From Sphingomonas sp. PP-CE-1G-424 (GTDB taxonomy: Bacteria > Pseudomonadota > Alphaproteobacteria > Sphingomonadales > Sphingomonadaceae): a stretch of DNA of 64,000 nucleotides. The stretch lies in assembly GCF_004341085.1 (NCBI RefSeq), contig NZ_SLXW01000003.1:186001-250000 (forward strand), given 5' to 3'. The position numbers and the translations under genes are program-made. Shown one piece after another: positions 33,864-42,945 of this stretch. The notes under the pieces were generated by a model that saw nothing but the letters and a program-made list of their open reading frames with translations, did no database searches and was not told the origin of the DNA. Positions within the stretch are counted from its first letter, which is position 1, and each line of letters starts with the position of its first letter.

Positions 33864-36647
33864 ATGGTTGGGTTTTCATTTCGGTTGCTGGCACTCGCCG
33901 GCGTGTCGTCGATCGCTATCGTCGGTCCGGTCGCGGCACAGCAGGCGAACGCCCCGTCGGCGACCGAGACGTCGGCGACTGAACCCGCGACCGCGCCGTC
34001 CGGGGATATCGTCGTCACCGGCATCCGGCGCGCCAACAACGTCGCGATCGAGGCCAAGCGCAACGCGACCAACATCATCGACGTGATCGGATCGAACGAC
34101 GTCCGCGCGTTGCCGGACGCGACCATCGTCGAGGCGTTGCGGCGTATCCCTGGTCTGTCGGTCCTGCCTGCGACCGACAATGAGCATCCGCGCGACGAGG
34201 CCGCGACGCCGGTGATCCGCGGGCTCGGCCCCGCGTATAACAACGTGACGATCGATGGGTTGCAGCTCGCCTCGCCCGGCACGCCCAACGGAACGCTCGG
34301 CTCAATCTCGCGCGGGGTGCGTCTCGACATCCTGCCCGCGTCGATGATCAGCCAGTTGCAGGTCGTGAAGACCTTCACCGCCGATCTCGATCCGAACGCA
34401 GTCGGTGGCGCGATCAACATCGTGACGCGCAGCGCGTTCGAAGGGGGCGGCAAGCCGTTCGTTACGACCGAGGCGTCGCTCGGCCATGCGAACGATACCG
34501 GCCTGCCGCGCCACCAGCCCGATTTCGGCACGCGGCTCGGCGCGACCGTCAGCACGACGTTTGGCGCGAACCACCAGTACGGCGTCGTCCTGTCGGGCAA
34601 TTACCAGACGCTCAGCAGCTACACCGACACGCACATGACGACCGATACGATCCACTATTCCTTCTACAATGCGGCAGGGCAGCTTCAGACCGGCGCCGGC
34701 CTCGGCAACGGCTTCGCGGTGCCGCAACAGGACAAATACTGGTACGTGATGGACAAGCGCGATCGCTACGGTCTGACCGGCAAGTTCGAGGTCCGGCCCA
34801 CCGACACGCTCCAGGCCTATGCGTCGCTCGGCTATTATTACTTCAAGGACAAGATGGAGCGCAACGAGGTCCTGATCGACCCGCGCAACCGCGGCAACGT
34901 TCAGAACCAGACCGCGACCTCGGGCAATTATCCCGGCGGCGACGTCGAAGTGGGCTGGGAGAACGCCGACATCGTCACGCGGACGCGCGTCGCGCAAACT
35001 GGCCTGACGTGGCAGCCCGGCGATCGCCAGACGCTCTCGCTCAAGGGCAGCGCGTCGCGCGCGACCTATGACGAAGTGTTCCAGATGATCAAATACGCGA
35101 CGGGCGTCGCACGGCCGGCGCCCGGCATCGCCGGGGCCACGCCGACCGCGACGCCGAACTTCGCGTTCGCCTACGACACCAGCCGCCTCGATCAGAAGTT
35201 CGCGGTCGATCCGGCCGCCTACAACAATTTGGCGAACTACAGCCTGCTCTATTACCGGCCGAACAATGAACGGCACGCCAGCGACACGGTGCTGACCGGC
35301 AGGCTCGATTACGGCTTCAATCAGGGCGCCGATGCGGACGGTCTCGGGTTCGCGGCAGGCGCGAGCTACACCGACGATCGGCCCAAGTTCAATCTCGACC
35401 GGATCGATCTGGAGCCCAACACGACAGGTCGGCCGATCGGCCTTGCGACCGCGGTCGGCCCCGGCGGCGCGCCGCTGAACTATTCGAATGGCCTGTACCT
35501 GCTGACGATCGATCCGGCCGCCGCGGTCCGCGACATCACCGCGCAACCCGGATCGATCCTCAACAGCACGGATCAGTCGAACTACAACAACCAGGACGAT
35601 TTCCGCCACGTAGAGAAGATCGCGGGCGGCTATGCGCTCGCCAGCTACGTCTCGTCGGCGATCAACGCGCAGGCGGGCGTGCATCTCGATCACACCGACC
35701 AGTCGACCGTCGGACGGATCAAACGCAACGGCGTCTTCGTCGATCAGCCGACCAGGTCAAACTACACCTACCTGCTGCCCTCGGCGATCGCGACCTGGCA
35801 CGCGACGCACGCGATCGACCTGCGCGCCGCGGCCAGCCAGACGATCGGCCGACCCAGCTATGACAGCTATGCCGCGCGCAGTTCGATCGGCTTCGTCAAT
35901 GCGAGCGATCTCGGCAACGGCGCGGCGACCGGCGTCAACGTCACGATCGGCAATCCCGACATCAAGCCGCGGCGGTCGACCAATCTCGACCTCGCCACCG
36001 ACTGGACACTGTCGAGCCGCTATGGCGGGATCGTCTCGCTCGCGGGGTTCTACAAGGACATCAAGGACGAGATCTTCAACGCGGCCTCGGTCGGCTACAC
36101 CTATGAGGGGGTGAACTACGTCAACGCGGTCGTCACCAGGCCGACCAACGCGAGCAAGGCGAGCATCAAGGGGATCGAGGCGAGCGCGGTGCTGAATTCG
36201 CTCGAGTTCATCCACACGCTGCTGAGCGGCTTCGGCGTCAGCGCCAACGCGGCGTTGCTCCGCGGGCGGATCGACGTGTTGAGCAGCGCCGGCGTCGCGC
36301 GCAGCATCGACCGGCTCGTCGGCCAGCCCGACAGCACGCTCAACGCCAGCGTGTTCCATGCGAAACACGGCCTGGAACTGCGCGCGGCGTACAACCGGCA
36401 GGGCAGGGCGCTGCGCACGATCATCAACGATATCGCCTGGCAGGACCTGTACTGGGCGCCGCGCGAGCAGGTCGACCTGACCGCGACCTACACGCTGCGG
36501 AACGGCATCGCGGTGATCGGACAGGTCAGCAACCTGACTCATAGCCGCCTGACGAGCTTTGCGGGGCCGGACAAGAATTTGCTCAAGGACAGCTATTCCG
36601 TACCGACGACCTTCTGGCTCGGCCTCCGTTTCACGCCCAAATTCTGA
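33864..36647 (+). CDS. TonB-dependent receptor next to a glycerophosphodiesterase
   Basis: A 927-residue receptor. The signal peptide is residues 1-25 (cleaved near PVAAQQ) and the TonB-box region is DIVVTGIRRANN. The plug contains GSNDVRALPDATIVEALRR, TPVIRGLGPAYNNVTIDGLQ and the GAINIVTRS motif. The barrel ends FWLGLRFTPKF. It is followed after 17 bases by a secreted glycerophosphodiester phosphodiesterase, so the imported ligand may be a glycerophospho- or phosphonate-containing compound; this is inference. A ROK regulator and an AT-rich palindrome lie upstream. No ribosome site stands out. Confidence 0.9.
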   Translation: MVGFSFRLLALAGVSSIAIVGPVAAQQANAPSATETSATEPATAPSGDIVVTGIRRANNVAIEAKRNATNIIDVIGSNDVRALPDATIVEALRRIPGLSVLPATDNEHPRDEAATPVIRGLGPAYNNVTIDGLQLASPGTPNGTLGSISRGVRLDILPASMISQLQVVKTFTADLDPNAVGGAINIVTRSAFEGGGKPFVTTEASLGHANDTGLPRHQPDFGTRLGATVSTTFGANHQYGVVLSGNYQTLSSYTDTHMTTDTIHYSFYNAAGQLQTGAGLGNGFAVPQQDKYWYVMDKRDRYGLTGKFEVRPTDTLQAYASLGYYYFKDKMERNEVLIDPRNRGNVQNQTATSGNYPGGDVEVGWENADIVTRTRVAQTGLTWQPGDRQTLSLKGSASRATYDEVFQMIKYATGVARPAPGIAGATPTATPNFAFAYDTSRLDQKFAVDPAAYNNLANYSLLYYRPNNERHASDTVLTGRLDYGFNQGADADGLGFAAGASYTDDRPKFNLDRIDLEPNTTGRPIGLATAVGPGGAPLNYSNGLYLLTIDPAAAVRDITAQPGSILNSTDQSNYNNQDDFRHVEKIAGGYALASYVSSAINAQAGVHLDHTDQSTVGRIKRNGVFVDQPTRSNYTYLLPSAIATWHATHAIDLRAAASQTIGRPSYDSYAARSSIGFVNASDLGNGAATGVNVTIGNPDIKPRRSTNLDLATDWTLSSRYGGIVSLAGFYKDIKDEIFNAASVGYTYEGVNYVNAVVTRPTNASKASIKGIEASAVLNSLEFIHTLLSGFGVSANAALLRGRIDVLSSAGVARSIDRLVGQPDSTLNASVFHAKHGLELRAAYNRQGRALRTIINDIAWQDLYWAPREQVDLTATYTLRNGIAVIGQVSNLTHSRLTSFAGPDKNLLKDSYSVPTTFWLGLRFTPKF

Positions 36648-36664
36648 TCCCGGAAAGGTCTGCC

Positions 36665-37615
36665 ATGACACGATCGCATCTCGGGGCGCTGGCCCTGCTT
36701 ACGCTCGCCGCGCTGCCCGCGGTTTCTACCGCTGCTCCGGTGCAGCCGCGCAACGTACGGGAAATCCATGCCGCGCTGGCCGATCCGAACGGCCGCCTGC
36801 TGATCGCGGCGCATCGCGGGTGCCATAATCCGGCGCCCGGCCACGATTTGCCGAGCGCGCCGGAGAATTCGCTGACGGGTCTCGATCACTGCGTGGCGAT
36901 GGGCATCGATATCATGGAGACCGACGTGCGCCGCACCCGCGACGGCTATCTGGTGATGATCCACGATGCGACGGTCGATCGGACGACCAACGGGACCGGC
37001 GCCGTCGATCATCTCACGCTCGCCGAGATCAAGGCGTTGCGACTGCGCGACAACGAAGGCGAGAAGGATGCGAGCCTCACCGATCAGCAGGTGCCGACGC
37101 TCGACGAGATACTGGCGCACGCCGGCAACCGGATCGTGCTGAACCTCGACATCAAGGACGCGATCTATGCCGAGGTGATCGAGGCCGTGGTCCGCTCGGG
37201 CGCGACCGACCGGGTGATCGTGAAGACCGTCGCGGGTGTCGGCAGCGCGCCGCTGGCCGCGATGGCGCCGTACGACCGTGTGCCGTTCATGCCGATCCTG
37301 TCCAGTGGGGAGGCCGCCGGAGCGGATCTTGCCGGGATCGTCACGCGCCAGGCCTCCGGCCGACGGCGTGCGATCGGCATCGAACTGCCGCGCATGCCCG
37401 CTGCCGCTCTGCCCGGCGTCGTCGCCGCTGCGCGCGCGGCCCACGAACGCATCTGGGTGAACACGCTTTGGGAGGGGTTCGTCGATGGCTATGGCGGCGA
37501 CGTCGATGCACTGCGCGATCCCGACGCGGTATGGGGTCGCCTGCAACGCGCCGGCATCAGCATAATCCAGACCGACGAACCCGAAGCGCTGCGACGCTAC
37601 ACACGAAAAACGTAG
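36665..37615 (+). CDS. Secreted glycerophosphodiester phosphodiesterase
   Basis: A 316-residue GDPD-family enzyme with a signal peptide (about residues 1-23, VSTAAP). The active-site segments are present in order: IAAHRGCHN (His50, Arg51), APENSLTG (Glu66), DIMETDVRRTRDG (Glu/Asp metal ligands) and IHDATVDRTTNGTG (second catalytic His). Later metal and barrel elements follow. It hydrolyses glycerophosphodiesters to glycerol-3-phosphate and an alcohol in the periplasm. The pairing with a TonB receptor suggests scavenging of lipid headgroup derivatives. Its 3' end overlaps the converging PhyH gene by 19 bases. Confidence 0.92.
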   Translation: MTRSHLGALALLTLAALPAVSTAAPVQPRNVREIHAALADPNGRLLIAAHRGCHNPAPGHDLPSAPENSLTGLDHCVAMGIDIMETDVRRTRDGYLVMIHDATVDRTTNGTGAVDHLTLAEIKALRLRDNEGEKDASLTDQQVPTLDEILAHAGNRIVLNLDIKDAIYAEVIEAVVRSGATDRVIVKTVAGVGSAPLAAMAPYDRVPFMPILSSGEAAGADLAGIVTRQASGRRRAIGIELPRMPAAALPGVVAAARAAHERIWVNTLWEGFVDGYGGDVDALRDPDAVWGRLQRAGISIIQTDEPEALRRYTRKT

Positions 37616-38370
37616 TTTGCTCCCGGCAACCGTTCGATATCCGGCGGGAAGTTGGCGCGCTTGTCGTCGTAATATCGGCGGCGGTGATCGCCGTCCGACG
37701 CGGCGTTGTACGTCAGGTACAGGATGCGGCGCTGCGCGTCGGTCAGGTTGGGCTTCGACGCATGCGGCGCGTAGCTGTCGAAGAACAGCACGTCGCCGGG
37801 CTCGGTCGGGACCGGGATCAGATCGAACGCAGCCATCTGTTCGGGGCTGAGCGGCTGCCATTCCTCGCCGATCATCTGCGACAGACGCGGTGCGCTGGTC
37901 ATCTCCAGACAGCCATTCTCGGTCGTCGCGCGGTCGATGCCGACCAGCGCGGTGACGAACATCGGCGCATAGGTCGTCCAGCCCGCCTGCTGGTCCTGAT
38001 GCGGTTCGAACCCGGCGCCGCCAGCCTTCTTGAAGTTGATCTTTTCCTTGAACAGCACCGCCTGGCTGCCGAGTAGCTGCGCGACCGCCGCGGAAAGCCG
38101 TCCGTGACGGACGAGGTCATCGAACGCCGCGTGATAGGGACAGAAGTCCTCGATCCGCTGCATCACCCGTTCGCCAGGAGTGGTCAGGCTGTCTTCGTAA
38201 TAGACCATGTGCCGACCGGGCATCTCGGGCAGGGCGACGAGTTCGTCGGTCCAGCGTGCGATCTCCGCGGCTTCATCGGCGCTGAACAGGCGGCGACGGG
38301 CAACCCAGCCGGTCTCGGCGAAATGCGTCAGGTCTTCTGCCGTCAGCGGATGCGGATCGTTCAGGGCCAT
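37597..38370 (-). CDS. PhyH-family Fe(II)/2-oxoglutarate dioxygenase, predicted phosphonate hydroxylase
   Basis: A 257-residue phytanoyl-CoA dioxygenase-like protein. The iron triad is visible as His124-x-Asp126 in FEPHQDQQAGW and His203 in DSYAPHASKP. The 2-oxoglutarate-binding arginine is expected in AQRRILYLTYN (214-215). Related PhyH enzymes such as PhnY hydroxylate 2-aminoethylphosphonate at C1. Here the gene sits 1 base after a nucleotidyltransferase gene and beside pepM, ppd and phnW, so hydroxylation of AEP or of an AEP conjugate is a reasonable prediction. A role on a lipid acyl chain cannot be excluded. The ATG at 38370 begins the conserved region. Confidence 0.82.
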   Translation of the reverse strand: MALNDPHPLTAEDLTHFAETGWVARRRLFSADEAAEIARWTDELVALPEMPGRHMVYYEDSLTTPGERVMQRIEDFCPYHAAFDDLVRHGRLSAAVAQLLGSQAVLFKEKINFKKAGGAGFEPHQDQQAGWTTYAPMFVTALVGIDRATTENGCLEMTSAPRLSQMIGEEWQPLSPEQMAAFDLIPVPTEPGDVLFFDSYAPHASKPNLTDAQRRILYLTYNAASDGDHRRRYYDDKRANFPPDIERLPGANYVFRV

Positions 38371-38371
38371 G

Positions 38372-39133
38372 TCAGGCTGCCAGTTGCGGGAGGATCGCGT
38401 CGCGCGCCTTGGCGACGTCTTCAGGGAAATCGATCTCGGTCCAGGGAAGGTCCGTGACGTCGACGTAAGTGAACGCATCGGGCTCCGCGAGCATCAGGTC
38501 GCGGATCGCCTCTTCGTACTCGATGTCGGTGCGACCGGCCGCGACATAGCGGTCGCAGGCGTCGGCAAGCTTAGCCGCCATCGCCGCACCGAATTTGAAG
38601 AACCCGACCGATTCGCCGTGCCAGTCGTGCGCATGCTCGGGGCGCTTGCGGAAATCGACCATCGTCTCGCCCCGGAAGCAGACCTTCACGGGCTCGTCGC
38701 CCGGTTCGAGTTCGCGGTCGACAAGCAGCACCGCCTCGCCCGGCGCGGCGACCAGTCGCGCCAGCATCCGGGTATCGTAGAGCACGTCGCCGTCCATCAG
38801 CAGGACCGCCCGGCCCGCGCGCAAGCGGTCGCGCTGCACCCAGAGCGATACGAGACTGCCCTGTCGGTAGTCGGGGTTGAGCATGGTCCCCGCGCGGTCG
38901 CCGATCGCGTGCCGCAACGTCTCTGCCTCATGGCCGACGGTAATGACGAGATCGTCGACGCCCACCGCCGTCAGCGCCGCCAGATGGCGGTCGAGCAGCG
39001 AGCGGCCGTCGAAATCGAGCAGCACTTTCGGGCCGTCATGCGTCTCGCCCAGCCGTCGACCGACCCCGGCCGCGAGCATGATGGCGATCGGCGATGTTTC
39101 TGCGGCGGCGGCAGGGGGTTGGCTTGTTTGCAT
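38372..39133 (-). CDS. Nucleotidyltransferase, predicted CTP:phosphonate cytidylyltransferase
   Basis: A 253-residue MobA/LicC-like NTP transferase. It has the nucleotide loop IMLAAGVGRRLGE followed by the conserved PK (GPKVLLDFDG), the segment NPDYRQGSLVSLW, metal-binding MDGDVLYD and the late DLPWTEIDFPEDVAKA. This is the pattern of choline-phosphate/PntC-type cytidylyltransferases. In phosphonate pathways such enzymes make CMP-AEP. It is divergent from pepM and forms an operon with the PhyH oxygenase. The base preference (CTP or another NTP) and the substrate (AEP or hydroxy-AEP) are inferred from context. The ATG at 39133 is chosen; upstream extension enters the 88-base divergent promoter region. 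Confidence 0.82.
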   Translation of the reverse strand: MQTSQPPAAAAETSPIAIMLAAGVGRRLGETHDGPKVLLDFDGRSLLDRHLAALTAVGVDDLVITVGHEAETLRHAIGDRAGTMLNPDYRQGSLVSLWVQRDRLRAGRAVLLMDGDVLYDTRMLARLVAAPGEAVLLVDRELEPGDEPVKVCFRGETMVDFRKRPEHAHDWHGESVGFFKFGAAMAAKLADACDRYVAAGRTDIEYEEAIRDLMLAEPDAFTYVDVTDLPWTEIDFPEDVAKARDAILPQLAA

Positions 39134-39221
39134 GGCCTGGCGTCTATAACGAGCCGGCTTGCCGGGGCCAAGCACATCGGGCCTGCCGCGACGCCTGCAC
39201 GATCATCGAAAGCCCCATTTC

Positions 39222-40853
39222 ATGAACGACCTGTCCGCCGATTTCACCACGCCGACTCCATCGCTGTCGCGAGCAGCGATGTTGCGGCACGCGATCGAAC
39301 GTCCCGACCTCGCGTTCCTGATGGAGGCGCATAGCGGCCTGTCCGCCAAGATCGCCGAAGAGGCCGGGTTCGGCGGACTCTGGGCGTCGGGGCTCAGCAT
39401 CTCTGCCAGCCTCGGCCTGCGCGACAGCAACGAGGCGTCGTGGACGCAGGTGCTCGACGTGCTGGAATACATGGCGGACGCCTGCGCGCTGCCGATCCTC
39501 GTCGACGGCGACACCGGCTACGGCAATTTCAACAATGTCCGGCGGCTGGTGCGCAAGCTCGGCGAACGCAACATCGCCGGCGTCTGCATCGAGGACAAGC
39601 TGTTCCCGAAGACCAATTCGTTCATCGGCGAGGATCAGCCGCTGGCCGAGATCGGGGAATTCTGCGGCCGCATCACCGCCGGCAAGGACAGCCAGACCAG
39701 CGACGATTTCGTCATCGTCGCGCGGATCGAGGCGTTGATCTCGAGCCGGCCGATGGAAGAGGCGCTGCGCCGGGCCGAGGCGTACCACGCGGCCGGGGCC
39801 GATGCGATCCTGATCCATTCGAAGAAGGCCGAGCCGACCGAGATCTTCGAATTCTGCCGGCGCTGGGGTAACCGCGCGCCGGTCGTGATCGTCCCGACCA
39901 CCTATTATGCCACGCCGACCGACCTGTTCCGCGAGGCGGGCATCTCGACGGTGATCTGGGCGAACCACCTGATGCGCGCGTCGATCACGGCGATGCGCGA
40001 GACCGCGAGGACGATCCACGACGAACAGTCGCTGAGCAACGTCGAGGGCCGCGTGATCCCGGTCAAGGAGGTGTTCCGCCTGATGGGCAACGCCGAACTC
40101 GAGGAGGCGGAGCGGCGCTATCTGCCCGAGACGCCGCGTCCGCGCGCGATCGTCCTGGCGGCGTCGGGCGGCGATCTCGGCGAACTGACTCGCGACAAAC
40201 CCAAATGCATGATCGACGTACGCGGCCAATCGCTGCTCGCGCGCCAGATCGCGACGTTCGCCGACAGTGGCATCCGCGACGTGACCGTGGTGCGCGGCTT
40301 TGCCAAGGACGCGGTGGCGGTGAAGGGCATCCGCACGGTCGACAACGATCGCTTCGCCGAGACCGGCGAGGCGTATTCGCTGGCGCAGGCGGATGCGGCG
40401 CTGACCGGCGAGCTGGTGGTGTCGTACGGCGACGTGCTGTTCCGCAACTACATTCTGGAGAGCCTGCTTTCGAGCAAGGCCGACGTGGTGCTCGCGGTCG
40501 ACGCCGCGCAGCGCAAGGACACGCGCGTACGCGATCTGGTGCTCGCCGATCATCCCTTCTCGGGCGGTTATCTCGACGATGCGCCCGCGCACATGATCCG
40601 GATGGGCAGCGATCTGGCCGCGGACGCGAGCGGTGAATGGGTTGGCCTCGCGCGATTCAGCGCGACCGGCGCGACGTGGCTGCGCGAGGAGATCGCCGCG
40701 CTGTCCGCCGAGGGCTCGCTCGAAACCGCCGACCTGCCGCTGCTGCTTACCCGGATCGCCGCCAAGCACCCGGTGCGCGTCAAGTATTTCATGGGCCATT
40801 GGATGGACGTCAACACGCTCGCCGACGTCGCCGACGCACGCAACTTCACCTGA
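39222..40853 (+). CDS. pepM: Phosphoenolpyruvate phosphomutase fused to a nucleotidyltransferase domain
   Basis: A 543-residue fusion. Residues about 20-290 are PEP mutase, with the DGDTGYGN metal/phosphate segment (95-102) and the signature [10 protein letters not shown] (124-133) that distinguishes true PEP mutases from isocitrate lyase-like relatives. It converts PEP to phosphonopyruvate, the committed step of phosphonate synthesis. Residues about 308-540 form a nucleotidyltransferase-like domain ([20 protein letters not shown]), whose loop lacks the usual GxGxR arginine but keeps the PK pair. PepM-NTase fusions are known in phosphonate clusters. The gene overlaps ppd by 1 base. The fusion joins the first step to a likely activation step. 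Confidence 0.95.
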   Translation: MNDLSADFTTPTPSLSRAAMLRHAIERPDLAFLMEAHSGLSAKIAEEAGFGGLWASGLSISASLGLRDSNEASWTQVLDVLEYMADACALPILVDGDTGYGNFNNVRRLVRKLGERNIAGVCIEDKLFPKTNSFIGEDQPLAEIGEFCGRITAGKDSQTSDDFVIVARIEALISSRPMEEALRRAEAYHAAGADAILIHSKKAEPTEIFEFCRRWGNRAPVVIVPTTYYATPTDLFREAGISTVIWANHLMRASITAMRETARTIHDEQSLSNVEGRVIPVKEVFRLMGNAELEEAERRYLPETPRPRAIVLAASGGDLGELTRDKPKCMIDVRGQSLLARQIATFADSGIRDVTVVRGFAKDAVAVKGIRTVDNDRFAETGEAYSLAQADAALTGELVVSYGDVLFRNYILESLLSSKADVVLAVDAAQRKDTRVRDLVLADHPFSGGYLDDAPAHMIRMGSDLAADASGEWVGLARFSATGATWLREEIAALSAEGSLETADLPLLLTRIAAKHPVRVKYFMGHWMDVNTLADVADARNFT

Positions 40854-41989
40854 TGATCACCGCGGACGCCTTCATGGCCGAGGCATCGGCCGCCGGGTTC
40901 GATTTCTACACCGGCGTACCGTGCAGCTATCTGACGCCGCTGATCAACGGCGTGCTGTCCAATCGCGCGCTTCGCTATGTCGGCGCGGCGAGCGAGGGCG
41001 AGGCGGTCGCGATCGCCGCGGGCGCGTGGCTTGCCGGGCGCCGCACGGTGGCGATGTGCCAGAACTCCGGGCTCGGCAACATGGTCAATCCGCTGACCTC
41101 GCTCAACGCACCCTTCCGAATTCCGACGCTGCTGGTGACGACGTGGCGCGGCCGGCCGGGCGAACCCGACGAACCGCAGCATGTCGTGATGGGTGAGATC
41201 ACACAGGATCTGCTGAGCGTGATGGGGATCGAGCACCGAGCGTTCCCGAATGTCGACGCCGCGATCGTGCCGTCGTTGCGCGAGGCGGTCACTGCGATGG
41301 ACGCCACGTCTCAGCCTTTCGCGTTCGTCATGGCGAAAGGCGACGTCGCCGATACCGCGCTCGATCAGCGCCCACGTGATCTGCCTGCGCGAGGACGACT
41401 TGCGGATTACGCGACCTGCGGCGCGCGACCGACCCGCGTCGCGGCACTCGAACGGTTCCTCTCGCTCACGGACGATTCGACCGCGGTGATCGCGACCACC
41501 GGCAAGTCGGGCCGCGAGCTGTTCACGCTCGCCGACCGCGAGCAGCATCTGTATCAGGTCGGATCGATGGGCGGCGCGGCCGGCATGGCGCTTGGCGTCG
41601 CGCTTAATACAGCGAAGCGCGTCGTCGTCATCGACGGCGACGGTGCGGCGCTGATGAAGCTTGGCACGCTGGCGACGATCGGCGCGGAGGCGCCAGCTAA
41701 CCTGATCCACATCCTGCTCGACAACGGCGTACACGACTCGACCGGCGGGCAGGCGACGGTCTCGGCCTCGGTCGACTTCGCCGCGGTCGCGGTTGCCTGC
41801 GGCTATGGCTATGCCGCCTCGTGCGATGACCTTGACGGGTTCGAGCGGGCATGGGCCGAAGCCGCCACCGCCGGTCGTCCGTCGATGATCCACCTCCGCA
41901 TCGCGCCAGGATCGATGGCGACGCTCGGTCGCCCGACCGTGACTCCAGAGGCCGTCGCGCGGCGTTTCAAGGCGTTCCTCGCGCGGTGA
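40853..41989 (+). CDS. ppd: Phosphonopyruvate decarboxylase
   Basis: A 378-residue thiamine diphosphate enzyme that drives the pathway by decarboxylating phosphonopyruvate to phosphonoacetaldehyde. The N-terminal PYR-type domain carries YTGVPCSYLTPLING and the glutamate segment AASEGEAVAIAAG (Glu48 or Glu50). The C-terminal PP-type domain has the GDG motif at 261-265 (IDGDGAALMKLG) running to LLDNGVHDSTGGQ (289-300), which is characteristic of Ppd. The start codon shares a base with the pepM stop (TGATG), and the stop overlaps the GTG of the next gene by 4 bases. Translation of the three genes is therefore likely coupled. Confidence 0.95.
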   Translation: MITADAFMAEASAAGFDFYTGVPCSYLTPLINGVLSNRALRYVGAASEGEAVAIAAGAWLAGRRTVAMCQNSGLGNMVNPLTSLNAPFRIPTLLVTTWRGRPGEPDEPQHVVMGEITQDLLSVMGIEHRAFPNVDAAIVPSLREAVTAMDATSQPFAFVMAKGDVADTALDQRPRDLPARGRLADYATCGARPTRVAALERFLSLTDDSTAVIATTGKSGRELFTLADREQHLYQVGSMGGAAGMALGVALNTAKRVVVIDGDGAALMKLGTLATIGAEAPANLIHILLDNGVHDSTGGQATVSASVDFAAVAVACGYGYAASCDDLDGFERAWAEAATAGRPSMIHLRIAPGSMATLGRPTVTPEAVARRFKAFLAR

Positions 41990-42945
41990 AGCGGTCCGCG
42001 ATCCTGGCGGTCGTCATTGGATTGATCCTAGCGGTCACGCTGATCGCCACGAACGATTTCGCGCGGATCCTGGACGCGTTGCGGCAGGCGGGATGGGGGA
42101 TTGCGCTCGTCGTGCTGCTCCACCTGCCACAGACGTTCGCATCGGCGATCGGCTGGCAGGAACTGCTCGACCGGCGCGCGCCTGTGTCGCGCTTGTATGT
42201 CCTGCGCTGGATCCGCGAGTCGGTGAACGCTTTGCTACCGGTGGCACAGATAGGCGGCGATCTTGTACGCGCACGGTTGTTGGCGCGACGCGGACCGCCG
42301 CTCGCACCATCACTGGCCTCGTCGATGGTCGATCTGTCGGTTGAGGGCGCGACTCAGGCGATCTTCACGATCCTGTGCGTCGCTCTGCTGATCGCCGGAC
42401 CGCATGGCGGCGAGGCTATGACGCTCGCGATCGGCGTCACGGTGGCGAGCATCGCGATGGCCGTGGCGTTCGTTGTCGCGCAGCGCTTCGGCCTGTTCGC
42501 GCTGATCGAACGCGGCGTCGCCCGCTGGACCAAGGCAAGCGATCTCACCGGATTGAACGCCGCCGTGCTGGCGCTGTACCGGAGCCCCGCCAGACTGTCG
42601 CGTTCGGCGGGCTGGCACCTGCTGTCGTGGCTGCTCGGCGGGATCGAGACCTGGGCCGGGCTGCACGTCCTCGGGGTGCACGCGTCGCTGCGGGAGGCGC
42701 TGGTGATCGAGGGGCTGGGGCAGGCGGTGCGCGGCGTCGGCTTCCTCATTCCCGGCGCGCTCGGTGTGCAGGAGGGGGGATATCTGCTGATCTGCGCGAT
42801 GTTCGGCATCCCTCCGCAGCAGGCGCTCGCGCTATCGTTGATCCGCCGTATCCGCGAGCTCGCGCTGGGCCTGCCGGGGCTGGTCGTATGGCACCGAATG
42901 GAAGCGCGACCGCCGGTCGGCAGCCTGCAGGAAGGACTATCGTGA
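41986..42945 (+). CDS. HpnL/UPF0104-type multi-span membrane protein (flippase-like)
   Basis: A 319-residue membrane protein, GTG start, with about seven or eight predicted spans. It has the family motifs QIGGDLVRARLLARRG (about 84-99) and the late glycine-rich IPGALGVQEGGYLL. The family (PF03706-type, also seen as HpnL and in lysyl-phosphatidylglycerol synthases) contains putative lipid flippases. Here the gene is locked between ppd and phnW by 4-base overlaps on both sides, so it belongs to the phosphonate operon rather than to the nearby hopanoid cluster. Flipping of an AEP-bearing lipid is a reasonable inference; activity is unproven. Confidence 0.82.
   Translation: MKRSAILAVVIGLILAVTLIATNDFARILDALRQAGWGIALVVLLHLPQTFASAIGWQELLDRRAPVSRLYVLRWIRESVNALLPVAQIGGDLVRARLLARRGPPLAPSLASSMVDLSVEGATQAIFTILCVALLIAGPHGGEAMTLAIGVTVASIAMAVAFVVAQRFGLFALIERGVARWTKASDLTGLNAAVLALYRSPARLSRSAGWHLLSWLLGGIETWAGLHVLGVHASLREALVIEGLGQAVRGVGFLIPGALGVQEGGYLLICAMFGIPPQQALALSLIRRIRELALGLPGLVVWHRMEARPPVGSLQEGLS

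Noticed and set aside
39144..41893. Two long minus-strand open frames over pepM and ppd
   Set aside because: Both are high-GC shadows. The plus strand carries [10 protein letters not shown] and the TPP motif with coupled starts.
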